DNA of 64,000 nucleotides from Polytrichum commune. Its lineage: Eukaryota > Streptophyta > Polytrichopsida > Polytrichales > Polytrichaceae. Shown here one piece after another: positions 25,393 through 36,797 of the stretch; position 1 is the stretch's first letter; each line of letters starts with the position of its first letter. The notes beneath the pieces were generated by a model. The model searched no databases and was not told where the DNA came from. It saw only the letters and a list, made by a program, of their open reading frames with translations. A program made the translations under genes and the position numbers. The stretch is taken from assembly GCA_950295325.1 (NCBI GenBank), contig OX485804.1:44690429-44754428 (forward strand). The letters run 5' to 3'.

Positions 25393-25818
25393 TAAGGTAG
25401 AAATACCATAACCCATTAACCACCCCTCTAGCCGTGCACTAGACCGCTGTCATAGTGGTGAAGTGCCATTTCTAAAACCGATTATGGCTCGGCGGCAACT
25501 TCAATGCGTGTACACTTAGTGTAGCCAATGGGAGTCAAATGTTAATGTACTCATGAGGTAACCGATTTAGGCAATGTTCTGTTTGGAAATGCGGATTACC
25601 ATGTTCGGTGTAGGGAGAATCTAGTGAATGATTAGGGGTTTGGACAACTTTCCACTTTGAAAAATTGTAGCATTTTTTATATAGGGCAAAAAAATATGAA
25701 ACAACTTGCATTCTTCATGAATCCTTCTCGTCTATCTTGGAAAATTATCTCATGATTGTCAAACCAGATCTTCAATGCGAATCACCTTAGTTTCACTGGT
25801 TATGGTGTTTCTTCCTTA
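25393..25818. repeat. MITE-like element with 25-bp inverted ends, family F copy 1
   Basis: Left end TAAGGTAGAAATACCATAAC, right end GGTTATGGTGTTTCTTCCTTA (the right end slightly decayed). About 426 bp, over 90% identical by eye to 48765-49189 across its whole length, with no ORF. The insertion target duplication is not clear. Confidence 0.8.
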
Positions 25819-26505
25819 GAAGGAATCTCTGAGCATTTAACCATTACGTCATTCGCATTGATTGAGAATCCAATATATTTCACCAAGCAGGCACATTTGC
25901 TGGGCACTAGAAAAAGTTATTTGTAATTTACCTGTAAAAGTAAATAATTTACCTGCCCGTCTTGCCCAAGGGAAAATCCATACACAAAAAAATCCCGGGC
26001 AATGTCAACATGATTTCAAGCACAATCATAAGATACCTTATGGACACAACCATATGACCCCTTCACGAGCATGCCCCAAGCATACTCATGAAATGATTTT
26101 CCGTGTGACAATGGACACCGATTAAACACCTTGCAATGAGATTAGAGTGTGAAGAACTTCAACTATATGAACCATTGTAAGTTCAAAAGTTAACGCAATT
26201 GGGAGGGTCTATGTGATTGGTTTGATAGAGGGAATCTTTCCTTGGACCTCTTATAAAATTTTGCACCTCAATGTCCATCATGAGACTTAATATGACGAAC
26301 TTTGCAGATCGCACATGCTAAGTAGGTGAAACCATCCCTAATTTGATCCAACAAGGCCATGTACCTTGAGGTTGTTGCACTTCCCGGGGGGCTGAATTCA
26401 ACATATAGCCCATACAATACCACTGTCCATGTGGGTGTACATAAGGGTATTTAGAGTAGATGAGCTTATTTCTGTTAACTTAAGGAATTTCTCATAAGTG
26501 TGGTG

Positions 26506-27290
26506 CATGAGTGATACTGGGGTGATTTTCCACAGGCCTAGGAATAGTTATAAGAAGGTTCGACAAAAGCACGACAATTTCTTTTCAAGTTTTGAGATTC
26601 CCTCTAAATTTTCAAAGGCAAGATTCTCTCCCAACCCATATTCGCAACATAGATCGACCTATTTCCAATAACCAAGAGATAGAAGCTTGAGTACAATGAC
26701 TCACCTTTTCAAGGAATCCAAATCCGTAAGCTTTTGAGCTTACTTTTTTCCATCACATCGAATGTGACAACTACATGTGTGATTCTTCATGACTTTTCCA
26801 TCACGTTAGAAGATGACGGCTACATGTGTGAAACTTCACAACTTTAAAATACTCTATGCATCAAAATTGGGGAGGGTATCAAAAATGGGGTTGTCTATAT
26901 ACATGAGTGATATTGGGGTGATTTTTCACAGGTCTAGAAATTCATATCACAAGGTTCAACAAAAACGTGCCACTTTCTTTTCAAGTTTTGAAATTACTGT
27001 ATATTTTCAAAGGCAAGATTCTCTTCCAACCCATATTCACACCACAGGTTGACCTATTTCCAATAACCAAGATACGAAAACTTGAGTACAATGACTCACC
27101 TTTTCAAGGAATCCAAATTCGTGAGCTTTGAACTTACTTTTTCCATCACTCCGAATGTGACGGCTATTCTTCATGACTTTTCCATCACATTAGAAAGTGA
27201 CGGCTACATGTGTGAAACTTCACAACTTTAGGGGACTCTATGTATGAAGATTGGGGAGGGTATCATAAATGGGGCTGTCTACTCTAATGA
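26506..27290. repeat. Tandem duplication, two units of about 396 bp
   Basis: The word CATGAGTGATA(C/T)TGGGGTGA starts at 26506 and again at 26902. The units share TTTCTTTTCAAGTTTTGA, TTCAAAGGCAAGATTCTCT, GACCTATTTCCAATAACCAA and TTGAGTACAATGACTCACC, and end in ACATGTGTGAAACTTCACAA. Within the units a shorter motif (TTTTCCATCAC...GTGACGGCTACATGTGTGA) is itself repeated, so the array has two periods. No gene. Confidence 0.8.
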
Positions 27291-27449
27291 GAGTTAGTTT
27301 CATAGGGTATACATAAGAGATGGGTATTGTGTGAAACTTCACAACTTTAGGGGACTCTATGTATGAAGATTGGGGAGGGTATCAAAAACAAGGCTGTCTA
27401 CTCTAATGAGAGTTCGGTTTACAAAGTATACATAAGAGATGGGTATTGT
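27210..27449. repeat. Tandem repeat, two units of 119 bp, overlapping the 396-bp array
   Basis: TGTGAAACTTCACAACTTTA occurs at 27211 and 27330. Between and after are GGGGACTCTATGTATGAAGA, TTGGGGAGGGTATCA, CTGTCTACTCTAATGAGAGT and ATACATAAGAGATGGGTATT. The two copies are nearly identical, so this is younger than the enclosing duplication. Confidence 0.85.
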
Positions 27450-28285
27450 TGACCCCACCAAACCGACCCCCCCCCCCTTGAAGAATATTATGAGAACAAA
27501 AGCTTTTCTTTCAAGGCATTTAGTATTATGTTATTTACGCATGCAGAGCTCACTTGACCCCTCGAATTCCGATCGGAGTTGGCACCCGAGCCGCACGAGT
27601 CTTTTGAGAGTGCTTGCATAACCAATGATTGTAGTGAGAAGCATAGATCGCGAACTAGAGTCCTAAGCTTAGGACAAAGATAGACATTAAAAATTGCACA
27701 TGTCCGTGCCTTTGAGGTGGCAATCAACAAGAAGCATGCACTAAGTTAACTAACCAAAAAGACAACATTCAAAAGTGCCGTGCTACACATGCATCCAAAT
27801 TCTCTTACAATTGCTCCCATGTATATGATAATTGCATATGGTTTTCAACTCGTACGCAAAGAATGGCGAGCGGTGGTTTAGTATTCAAAGGACACAAGGT
27901 CTCAATATACTTCCATGTACACAATTTATTCGAGTCTCTCGAAGTTCACAAATCACAAGTTACATATTTATGTGTTTGAAATATTACTTCATATGTTGGT
28001 TTGTGTCAAAGACAACATATAAATGCACGCATATGTAACGTTGATGATCAATGTATAACATATGTATTTGCATCCAAGGGCACTCAGTGTGTGTGTTTGG
28101 CCTTAAATCTTCAATAAAATTTAGGTATTCACCTGTTTTAGAAAGGTGCACATGAAGATGCACATAAGTTAACTTCAGATGGGGTCACTTCTAACATACT
28201 TAACTAAAAATGATAACATGTGGTTCAAATGCATGTTGTTGTGCATGGAGAGGCCCAACTTGAACCTCTCAAATTCTCAAGGGTT

Positions 28286-28958
28286 TTAACCCCTAAACGC
28301 CCACGAGACCGAAAAAATGGTCCACATTTGTTGTATAAAAATTGTAGGTTTGGGTACTTATCATGATTGTCAAGAGTATATGTATGAAATACGGGGACAT
28401 TGGTCCCATGTATCATGCTAAATTTAATATTCCATTAATAAGGTTTTTGGGGTGTATGCACCCCCCAAGTGAGCTAAATACATATTGGGCCAAGGTTGGC
28501 ATGTATATTTGGTAAGGCTTGGTGGTACATGTGGCAATTATCACAAAGTATATAAAATATGCCATAACTTGCAGTATAGGTCACCAAGTCATCTATTATC
28601 ATCTTTTTGCAAGCCATGAAGGTCCAAATATGACCTAGGCACCTAGAATAATGTAATTCTTACTTACTAGAACATAATGTATAAGTACCACCCATGTTGC
28701 AAATGTATGTACCATATGTCTTCCTACATGTTGAAGGTAGTACAGTAGTTGGAAATCATACAAATTTGTGTGGAGTTTGTTGTGATGTTGGTAATTATTA
28801 GTATAATTATTGTGGTTTGTGAGATCTTGTAGTCCAAACCCCCCCCCCCCTTCCCCTCCTTGATTTGGGCCATTTGGTGTGTGATAACACATTTTGCATT
28901 CACAATCACATACTATACACTCCACATACAAAACAAGCCTCTGGCATTTATGGGTTAA
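28286..28958. repeat. Putative terminal-inverted-repeat element, family G copy 2
   Basis: Tips TTAACCCCTAAACGCCCACG and GCCTCTGGCATTTATGGGTTAA, inverted and resembling the ends at 24199-25007. 673 bp, no ORF with family features; a C-run is present near 28840. Confidence 0.4.
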
Positions 28959-30024
28959 GGCTAAGGGGTGCACCTTACATTAATACCAAGAATTGTGTGT
29001 GTTCGCAACATGTTCTAAAAATTCCCTATTTACGAATGTTTTTTTGTGTGGTAAGATTAAGCGATAAAAGTACAATGTCAATGATAAAAATGCAAGTGAC
29101 AATACATATGCATAAGCAAATGACATTCATATATATAACTTTACAAATGTGCTTTTGAACTCAATCAATCTCTATCATATGTATGATGCAGAAACATAAT
29201 ATTCATCAGTAAAATCGTTCAAAACTTTTTCATCCGCTAAGGGATGTAACTCATAAGCATCTAAGTCTACAATTACATGTCATAGGAGCTGATGCAATTA
29301 TTGTTTCTAACTCTAGCATCAAATGATTAGTAAATTCTCATGTTCATGTGTTGTTGGTTTTTTTTAATACCAACATGAGCATTATTAAAAAGTTATGCTT
29401 TAAAGTCTAGTGATAGTGTGACACTACCATACAAGTACATATGCTGAATATTTTTTGAAGGTCCTCCAAACATGTACATCACTATGAGTTATAATTTTTG
29501 TAGCATATGTATACGTAGTAGCAAATCATTACCCCTTTTGTGCTCTTACACAGTTGTCCGTATATTGTACAATGCCTAGGGGGTTCAAGGTAGGCATACC
29601 CAAAACCAACTGCTAGCATTTATTGAAAGGCTCCAAATGTATGGTTGTTTTAAGTTAAGGTAAATGTGGCTTGGATGGTGAGTTTTCGAGAAGAAGTCTA
29701 TGGGCGATGAAAGCAGCTTCTGGCTTCTGGTGAGGCCACATTGCTTGTGCTTTCTCGACCGTCGGATTTGACCGATGTAACCCTCCTCCCCTGATCTCCT
29801 CCGTTCCTACCACCACTCATCCACTGCATTGTTGATTGTCATGATTCTCAACTTGGATTTCAAAGTTAGTATTTTTCGTGAATCTGCAAATGTGATATGA
29901 GATTCTAGCAACGATTTGTGGAGTTTCCTAGGTTTATTTTGTTGCTGCTATGGTTTCTCAAAGTTAGTAGTGTCGGAGGCATAAAATGGTCAAGTGTCTC
30001 CTCCCTCCCTCCCCCCTCTTTCCC

Positions 30025-30190
30025 CCAATTATGCTAATAATTATTGAACTTGGAATAGTTAAATTTTTTGAGCATGTAATCTTTTTTTAAACACATGTCT
30101 AATTGGTGTCCATTCTTAGATCCACACTTAACCACACACCACTCAAATATAAGTGTCGTGCCTAAGCATGGTAAAGTGAACAAGAAAGTC
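30025..30190 (+). repeat. Family A dispersed repeat, forward fragment
   Basis: Contains TTTTTTGAGCATGTAATC, AACACATGTCTAATTGG, GTGTCCATTCTTAGATCC, CACACACCACTCAAATATAA and GTGTCGTGCC. The far end with the AGAATGACCAC tip is missing. Confidence 0.55.
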
Positions 30191-32576
30191 GTATGCCCTT
30201 CTATAATGATATAATGGAAGTAGGCCTAATTCTATACCAAATGTCAAATTGAGACCATGGAGCCCTCCAATGGGTTTGAACCAAACATAGTATTATGGAG
30301 ATACAATTGAAGTAGATTTTAAACTGGGTGGTGGATTTCAGCTAAAACCTACTTCATAGTTCTTATGATATGTGTGTATGATTTAAGTTTTTGGCAAGAT
30401 CATATTGTACGTATGTATGCCACAATATTTGGAGCAAACTACAATTTCTTAAGGTCTACTTCATCCTCACTTTCCGAAAACGGCCAATTATGGAAGTAGA
30501 TTCTACAAACTTTAGAAACTACTTTTGTAGATGTCGATCATGTAGTTTACAAATAAATTTATGAAAACATCATGACCCACCTTATTAGTAACTTAAATAA
30601 AAATCATTATTATTGTTTCAAGTTATTTAACCAAGAAATGTGGCTACTTGTGCCTCTAAACTAACAGGATATAACTTCTATTCACTTTACCATGCTTTGG
30701 CCCTGTCATATTAAGATAAATATCCAAATTAGGCATGTTCACTTTAGCCCCGCACCATTGATTTTGGACATAAATTTTGCGATCTTGGTGGCCACTTCCA
30801 ACTCCACAAAATACTCACAAACCATTGATTCATTATTCATATCGGAACATGTGTCCTCCACTTGTGAGAAATGCAAATGGCAAATCTCATTTTGAGACTT
30901 ACATTTTAGAATCAGAATTGAGAATGAAGAGTTACAAAACATCGACATGAATATTTCCCAAAAATTTTAAACAGTCACTTAGGCCCCCATATTCACTCTG
31001 CAACTACACACTAATTTTGCCATACTCTAGTGTACATTACAATTTGAATGAAGTTTCTAACCTAGTGGATATAAGGTAAGTTGGCAAAAAAAATCAACAC
31101 TTTCTCCAAGTAGCCTATATTGAAGGTGATAAGCATCATGTTTTTGGAGCACATGTCTATTGGGCATTTCATTCTTTACCCACTTGAGGCTATTTCTTAC
31201 CTATAATTTTGTATGTATATCCTTTTTGGTGGTCTAAAGCCTTGTACAATGCAAGGATGATGCATGCTCGTCATTTACTATTTCAACTCTGTGTGCGGCA
31301 TCCCTAACATGTTTTTGTTGTGTGTGTTTTAGAAGTTTAAGATCTTAAGTATAAGCCTTGCCATATACCACTCAAATATAAGCGCCCCATCAAGAAGATC
31401 AGCCACCCCATCACGCCAACACACCTTTGGTGCCTGATTATGTTTATGTCCAACCGAAATTTCTACAAAAATGTTGTGAAATATTGCACCATGGGCCAAA
31501 AACGATCCGACCAGGAGGCGACTTTTTGCGTCCGATTGAAAACAACGAATGGGGAAACTTGGATGGATCTTGAACTCTCACTCACCCTCACCACCCTCGT
31601 CAATGTTCAAGATTGAAGTCTTCAATGCCCTTCAAACGCGATTTAGCCCTTCAAAGTATACCTCTCTCAAAACAATTCTTCAAAATGCAACCCCAAACTG
31701 AGAATGAAGACGTCACTTGAAGTCCTCAACATAATCAGCCCACCACAAGAACCGACAAGCGTAGAGCATTGTCACTACAAGAAGTGAAGTTAGATGATTG
31801 ATTCTTAATCCTTCACATGGATACTGGAAACATTTACCATAGAATTCATGCACACATTTTAATACAAGTTTCATATTTCATCTCTATATTCTTAGACTGA
31901 CATCTTAGATTTGAACCAACCCTTCAACTGAAGAGCTAAAACTTGATAGCCATTCAAAATGAGACTCATACAAGGGCTTCAATCTTGAACACTAACCCTC
32001 GTTGTTCTTCGTAGATTACCAAACCCTCCGACGCCTGCTCCGACTTGAATGAATGATTGAAAGGCTTTTATTAAAAACTTGCCCTAGCTATGACGTGATT
32101 CGTGAGCCCGGGGACTTCTTTGTTTGTTTCCCCTTGTCCTCGAGCATTGGTTACACCCCCGGGCCCTTTTGAAGGGCATATGAAGGGCCCTACCACATGT
32201 ACATGCAAGAATGCCCTTCATTTATGGGGCCGTGTACGTTTGTACCACTTAAAAGTTAGGGGGACTCGCATGAGTAGGTAGGGCTTGGAGGCATCTTTGT
32301 GGTCACATGGTTCATAAGTTTGTGAGTGTAGCCCGATTGAAGTATAATTGTATGTGGCTCTATTGTGGGGCATTTCGAACCATTTCGGCCGTTGGATCGG
32401 ATCGGGAATCGTCTCATGTGATTCGTGATTTCAAAACACACACATCGACGTCCCGATTTTGCAGATTTGGAGTTGATGATATGAAAGGGGTATAGGAGAT
32501 CGGAAGGAAATATGTTTTTTTGCTTTCTCTTTGAGTGATCACATAGGCCCTTCTGATTGTATCGACTATTGAAAGC

Positions 32577-32591
32577 GGGGGGGGGGGGGGG
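32577..32591. repeat. Poly-G run (15 G)
   Basis: A homopolymer in spacer DNA; length is prone to sequencing error. Confidence 0.9.
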
Positions 32592-32902
32592 TCTCGCATG
32601 TTGAAATTTGTCTTTTTTTCATAATAGAGCTTGCTAGTTTGGTGGGTCGTTCATAGACTTGACATGTGCCCAACCTTGGGGGAGCTCGGGTTTCAAGGTG
32701 GTCCCTCTTCCGTTTTGGGTTGGAAACGTACATGTCAAGACCGAAATTCTTCTGCCTTGATCCACCAGACTTGAGTTTTGAGAGTGTGTGATCCGCATGT
32801 TAACTTAGAATGGTGTGTCTATGTTTTGAGCACATACTCCAATCTCATTGTAACATCATCATGCACTTCTTTTGGTGTCCTTTCTTAATTATAACCCTCG
32901 CC

Positions 32903-33262
32903 CTTAAGTAAGGTGTTATTTGGTTTGCTTTTCATGTTCTCCAACTTCTACCTAATTAGTTGTACACAACAAAACTCGTGTTGCATTAGCAATTCTATGA
33001 TGAAACATAGGCAATAACTGAAATTGAAATTCAAACCTCCCTTGATGTAGTTGTGATTATTGGAATTGCATGTTTGTTGATTTCTTAACTAGATACATGG
33101 GTCCTCCCAATTGTGCTCACTATTTATCAACATTTGAAGACGTAGTCTAATCTCTCATAAACATGTGTCTTTATGATGTTGCTCTTTAATTCTCACCAAA
33201 CCGCATACCAATCACATCTAAGGGTTTGATTAAGAAAATGAGCTGCTTAAGACCCATCTACC
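32903..33262 (+). repeat. Dispersed repeat related to 63104-63470 (family A long form)
   Basis: Shares with 63104-63470, in the same order: GTTATTTGGTTTG, TTTTCATGTTCTCCA, ACAAAACTCGTGTTGCATTAGC, TCTCCCAATTGTG/CTCCCAATTGTGCTC, TCTTTATGATGTT and GATTAAGAAAAT. It ends at CTACCTTAG, where the foldback element 33267-33775 begins, so that element inserted at or beside its end. Confidence 0.65.
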
Positions 33263-33266
33263 TTAG

Positions 33267-33775
33267 GGGCGGTTTACACTATGGACCAAGAGCCATGACC
33301 ATGAAATTCTAAAATCTGTGATTGGAGAGTAAAGTGCTCTTGGTCCCATTTGGCTTTACACTACCTTGAAAAAAGGAGAATGACCACAAACTTTGAGGTC
33401 CCCAAAAACTACTAAAATCTGCCATTTGGATAATGTGCCATGGTCCAACGGGTTTTCCGTTGAGGCGAGGCAAAATGCTCGACTCAACGGAAATCAAGGG
33501 AGCCGTAGGCTGAAAATCAGCCATTGGCCGAATTTTTTTTTAATATTTTTTTTCCCGAATTTTCTTGACGTTACTGTAGATCGTTGGGATAGAAATTTAA
33601 AAAAATCAGCCCAAAGTTGTCCCGGTCCAAATCCACTTTACACTACAAGAGTGACCAAGCCACTCAAAAATCCATTTTTGATTTTTCATGGTCACGGCTC
33701 TTGGCCAAGAGCTGTGACCATGAAAATGATTTAATTTTCTTGGTCATGGCTCTTGGTCCATAGTGTAAACCGCCC
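33267..33775. repeat. Foldback MITE, 509 bp, with 5-bp target duplication CTTAG
   Basis: Terminal inverted repeats of about 35 bp: GGGCGGTTTACACTATGGAC at the left, GTCCATAGTGTAAACCGCCC at the right. CTTAG is duplicated immediately outside (33262-33266 and 33776-33780). Inside the right arm, 33689-33724 forms a second near-perfect palindrome (CATGGTCACGGCTC...GAGCTGTGACCATG). No ORF of substance; the ORFs here are repeats read through. A decayed relative lies at 4440-4940. Confidence 0.85.
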
Positions 33776-33999
33776 CTTAGGTAGGGATCGAAGGCCATAT
33801 ACTGCTCACATGTAAGGTGTCTAAAGACTGACCACATAGGGCCCACTTTCCTTATTAGTGTGGGTCGAGTGGCAAGCCTACACAACCCTTGTTATAAGTT
33901 CCATGGCAGCCAAAAAGAAGCCTTTATTACTATACACATTTTGCATGTCCGTACACAACGAGACCGCCATGCACTCAAGCGGTTTGCATACTTGTAAAG

Positions 34000-34145
34000 G
34001 TAACATGTGGGCCTTATATATGTGGTCACTCTCCTTCATTGAACACATATATTTAAGTGGTATTTGGCAAGGCTTGTTGCGAAGAACGGACATCAAAAAG
34101 ATGATATGGGTAAATATGATATCAAACTACATGTTTCAAACATAA
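34000..34145 (-). repeat. Family A dispersed repeat, reverse fragment
   Basis: Has GTGGTCACTCTCCTTCATTG, CATATATTTAAGTGGTAT and TTGGCAAGGCTTGTTGCGAA, the right-hand module of the family in reverse. Truncated on both sides. Confidence 0.55.
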
Positions 34146-34224
34146 ACATTGTTCTAAAGGTCCATCTCCACATGGTTTTACCAAATAACCAAAGTTTTTC
34201 CTAAAAACCAGGTAAAGCTCTCAG

Positions 34225-35028
34225 GGGGTTCACTTTCTCTTATATTTTGCATACACGTGCGTTTAAAACCTATTTATGGGGGGGGGGCTATTTACCTTGT
34301 AGAAAAGATTATGAGTTATGGTATTTTTCAAAACAAAGGTAAATGCTTGTATTTTGAATACACCCTATCATTAATTATAAATTTTTTGGGGAATCATTTA
34401 AAAACACCCTAGTTTAATTATATTGCATTTTTTTCCCTTATACATCAAGTAACCAAGTTTTTTGACTATATCCCATTTTTTTTTTCTCAGAGCCCAATTG
34501 TTGCCCATTTTTTTCTTACACCGCATTTTGTTTCTTACACCCCATGTTTTTGGTTCTGTAAGCAACATTTTTTTTTCATGAAGGACATTTCTCTTCTTAT
34601 AACCATGAATTGTGAAGTTAAGCCACGATGCTAAACTTACATGAACTACATCAAAACATGAACTCACATTAACTCCACATTGGACACGTTGGCTCAGTAA
34701 CGTTTAAGCCAGCCAGCCTGCGAAGTCATCTATCCAAGCTTTTTCAACAAAATATTATTATTTTTCATCCACTAGCACAAACTCTACCCTAGACCCGCTA
34801 CCCTAGACCCGCTACCCCTAGTAATTGTTTCCACGCTATTTTACATGTACTAACTAGATTAAAGAGGCCATTATATGTGATGGTATTTTACATGTATACA
34901 TGTTTCATTATTTTAAAACCCTTTATATTATATGTACATTTTTTGCTAAATTTATGTACAATGAATATATTAGACCCTATTTTTTTAAATCACACGTTGT
35001 TTTTATGATTTTTGCCAATGACCCCCCA
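34225..35028. mobile_element. Probable ~800-bp insertion flanked by a 15-16 bp direct repeat
   Basis: The flanks read GGTAAAGCTCTCAG (34211-34224) and GGTAAAACTCTCTCAG (35030-35044 region). The sequence left of the first and right of the second together match, in reverse, the uninterrupted stretch at 50670-50930, so the interior was inserted later. It is very AT-rich, has a short CTACCCTAGACCCG tandem near 34784-34820, and no ORF. The type is unknown; the long flanking repeat would suit a retroposed element, but no poly-A tail is clear. Confidence 0.5.
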
Positions 35029-36239
35029 AGGTAAAACTCTCTCAGTTATAGAGGAGGGCACCCCGCTATTCCAGTGCACTTACAAGAACTTGTTTTGGAG
35101 ATTTTTGAGTATGTTGTACTCAAGTAGTTTTCACACATGTTCATTGTTTTTATTTACTAAGCAATGACATGTTTGGTGGTTTTTGTCTCATCTTCAAATG
35201 CCTTACCACTCATCTATCTTACCATCGGTTTTTGTTAATGTAGCTCCTTGTGCCCTCATCCCCAACATAGTTTCTGTCACTAGTCTTGATTGCACATGCT
35301 AATTTTGGACATGTCAAAAGTGGCAAAGCATATTACTTTGGGGACCACATACATGTGATTATTCACATTCTACCTAGTAATTACACACATTTAGTGTTTT
35401 CATGTTCTAATGTTTCAGTGTTTTAGAGTTGAGTAAAAACTCAAGGGACTTGGTTTTGAAATCTAGGATTTGCAATCACAACAAAGTGGACAACTCCTGA
35501 TCCATGCATAGTGTTCAGTGAAAGTGATTCAAAACTATATAATAACTTTGAAGTTCATGAAGAAGAAAATCATAGACATGTTAAAAACATATCGATCTAC
35601 AAAGCCAAGCAAGTTGTGATGACCAAAAAAATTCCTAGACAAGTCTACATATTTTAGAAGACAATGCAAGTGGTGTGCAAGTAGGTGATATTGAACAAGT
35701 GACTGTCTAAAATATGTTTAAAATACGATAAAATTACATTAAATTAATTTTTTTTCCACAAATTTTTGTGATGATGCCCTCAAGTAGATAATGAATTCAA
35801 GGAATATGAAAGAAAATTCCAACTTCAAAATAATTAAGGTCATGAAATCTACGTCCAAAACTAGACTCAATCATTTGCTTTTGAGCATCAATTTTAATGA
35901 TAAGTAATAATTTTCTACGTTTGAGTAATCAACACAACGACAAAGGCCATCATGAAAAGAAATCCAATTTAAACAACGCTTTGCTACTACTTTTAGGCCT
36001 TTGACCAAAAAATTATGATTCTAGTATACTAGAGCAATTTTTGGGTCCAGTTTACCATGCTTGTACCCGGATGCTAAAAAATGAAACATTTGTTTGAAAG
36101 TGATATTTTAATGTTATAGAAATGCAAATGCAATTGATGGGATTTGCACCTTTTTTTTGTCCCAAGATGCAGCAATGCAATTATGCTATCCATATATTCT
36201 TGATGGAGATGATGGAATTCCATAATCATATATAATAAT

Positions 36240-36339
36240 AATAAAGAGCAAGGTGGGAATGGATTTTGATCTTCCCCACGATGTTCCCCAGAGGCCCTGG
36301 AGGGGAACATCAAAATCCATTCTTTCCTTGCTCTTTATT
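36240..36339. repeat. Compact 100-bp hairpin
   Basis: The arms AATAAAGAGCAAGG-(4)-AATGGATTTTGAT at the left and ATCAAAATCCATT-(4)-CCTTGCTCTTTATT at the right pair with only a 4-base internal mismatch. The loop end (GATGTTCCCC...GGGGAACATC) gives a second, alternative stem. It could be a tiny MITE (it is flanked by TAA/TTA-like sequence) or a small-RNA precursor; the sequence alone cannot tell. Confidence 0.7.
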
Positions 36340-36587
36340 AATGAGATCCTCTAGGGAACAAAATGGGAACATTGATCTACCATGTACGTCTACCTTGATT
36401 ATGAAACATTTGTGTAGTGTAATATTGTGACACTAAAATATCATGACTATGCAACACCAAAACACTAAAACATTGGAAATTATAATGGATAAATTATCCA
36501 TGCGCGACCTCCAAGGCGATCACTTCTGCATGCTTTGACGTGGCTATAATTAGCCTATGCATTCAAGAATACTGACGGAAACTATGT

Positions 36588-36797
36588 TAAAGTGCCCTCA
36601 TGGCTATTAAGTCTAAAAACAACCAATTGCAATAGCTAGGGGTGACACTTTTAAAGATCCTACATTCTTGCCTCAACTCTAGGTACGGATGGGAGGGTCG
36701 GTGCTTGAGGCTTAAAACCTCTGCTTTTAAACCATGCCATGTCCTTTGCCAACTAGGCTTGGGACTAGAAAGGGTCGATGGTGTGAAGGCCATGTTT
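36588..36797 (-). repeat. Dispersed repeat, inverted relative of 50440-50655
   Basis: Shares, in reverse, GTGCCCTCATGGCTA, GTGACACTTTTAAA, ATTCTTGCCTCA, GGGAGGGTC, GGCTTAAAACCTC, ACCATGCCAT and TCGATGGTGTGAAGGCC. Non-coding. Together with 34150-35250 it represents the same longer unit now split between two places. Confidence 0.65.
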
